From JAVZLQ01 sp049972525 (GTDB taxonomy: Archaea > Thermoproteota > Bathyarchaeia > Bathyarchaeales > Bathycorpusculaceae): a stretch of DNA of 56,269 bases. Positions 56,197 to 56,269 of this stretch are shown in pieces. Position 1 is the stretch's first letter; the number at the start of each line of letters is the position of its first letter. Under the pieces are notes generated by a model. That model saw nothing but the letters and a program-made list of their open reading frames with translations, ran no database searches and was not told where the DNA came from. Location: assembly GCA_049972525.1 (NCBI GenBank), contig JBMFKI010000008.1, positions 1 through 56,269 on the forward strand, written 5' to 3'. The position numbers and the translations under genes are program-made.

Positions 56197-56269
56197 CTAA
56201 TTTTTCTCATAAAATTACGTGCTTCCCTTATCGGAAAGGGCTTTCCAGCAACTTCTTTAAGGTCATATT
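56193..56269 (-). CDS. C-terminal end of an unrecognised protein (cut by window edge)
   Basis: A minus-strand frame enters from the right edge and ends at the TAA at 56195-56193. About 24 residues are visible (DLKEVAGKPFPIREARNFMRK, then IS). Composition looks like real protein. The stop overlaps the cas6 stop, tail to tail. The family is unknown; whether it is cas-related cannot be told. Confidence 0.45.
   Translation of the reverse strand, partial: YDLKEVAGKPFPIREARNFMRKIS

Noticed and set aside
54979..56269. CRISPR array around cas6
   Set aside because: No regularly spaced repeats were found; only one repeat-like sequence exists.
1..56269. tRNA or rRNA genes
   Set aside because: No cloverleaf-like GGTTCGAATCC-type segments or rRNA-like stretches were recognised in the intergenic regions by eye; a covariance-model scan was not possible.

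Overview
The window looks like a chromosomal segment of a TACK-group archaeon, most probably Bathyarchaeia (Candidatus Bathyarchaeota). That assignment is an inference from gene content; no marker phylogeny could be run. The evidence is archaeal/eukaryote-type information genes (S26e, S25e, S17e, S3Ae, S15, Rpo6/RpoK, thermosome, Kae1/Bud32/Pcc1, a TFE-beta-like factor). S25e and S26e are typical of TACK/Asgard archaea rather than Euryarchaeota. An HMf-type histone occurs together with Alba, and there are HdrA-MvhD, 2-oxoacid:ferredoxin oxidoreductase and a secreted clostripain-type peptidase. TATA boxes, GGTG/GGAGG ribosome binding sites and very frequent TTG starts are also archaeal in style. 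No rRNA, tRNA, CRISPR array or insertion sequence was recognised.

Layout. 0-2.6 kb: debris of small genes, DUF1805, a CDP-alcohol phosphatidyltransferase, S26e and DUF4438. 2.6-9.9 kb: a CBS/zinc-ribbon protein, dihydroorotase, a Mut7-C protein, thermosome-rpoK, threonine synthase and an acyl-CoA dehydrogenase. 10.1-12.8 kb: an ACT-domain regulator divergent from trpB2 and a SerK-like free serine kinase. 12.8-19 kb: a DegT aminotransferase, a COG2403 GTPase with a cyclophilin-like partner, S25e, a TrmB remnant, histone, TatD and S17e. 19-24 kb: an aminotransferase, glyoxylate/hydroxypyruvate reductase and glycerate kinase, then moaD-cofE. 23.8-32.5 kb: an ECF S component, SAM hydrolase, nadM, MGMT, a proteasome beta subunit, AMMECR1, a glycosyltransferase, nadC, a CPBP protease, DUF4152, rlmE and TFE-beta. 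32.6-40 kb: kae1-bud32-VOC-XTPase, rps15-recJ-pcc1, a RAM-domain protein, serS and rps3ae. 40-46.7 kb: a six-gene redox operon. 46.8-50.3 kb: a dehydrogenase with pxpABC. 50.4-56.3 kb: moaE, DUF47, a phosphoesterase, alba, DUF996, clostripain and cas6.

How the genes fit together. The metabolic picture is an anaerobic amino-acid user. A secreted clostripain-like peptidase could release peptides, and PxpABC converts 5-oxoproline to glutamate. A 2-oxoacid:ferredoxin oxidoreductase then feeds electrons to an unusual redox module: HdrA fused to MvhD beside an HdrC domain fused to a GltD-like NAD(P)H/FAD domain, with no HdrB encoded nearby. Serine/glyoxylate carbon may pass to 2-phosphoglycerate through the aminotransferase, GyaR and glycerate kinase genes. 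The most interesting single unit is trpB2-serK. TrpB2-type synthases are known to use O-phosphoserine, and SerK-type kinases make it from free serine, so the pair would form a dedicated tryptophan branch. A palindrome sits in the promoter of the divergent ACT-domain regulator.
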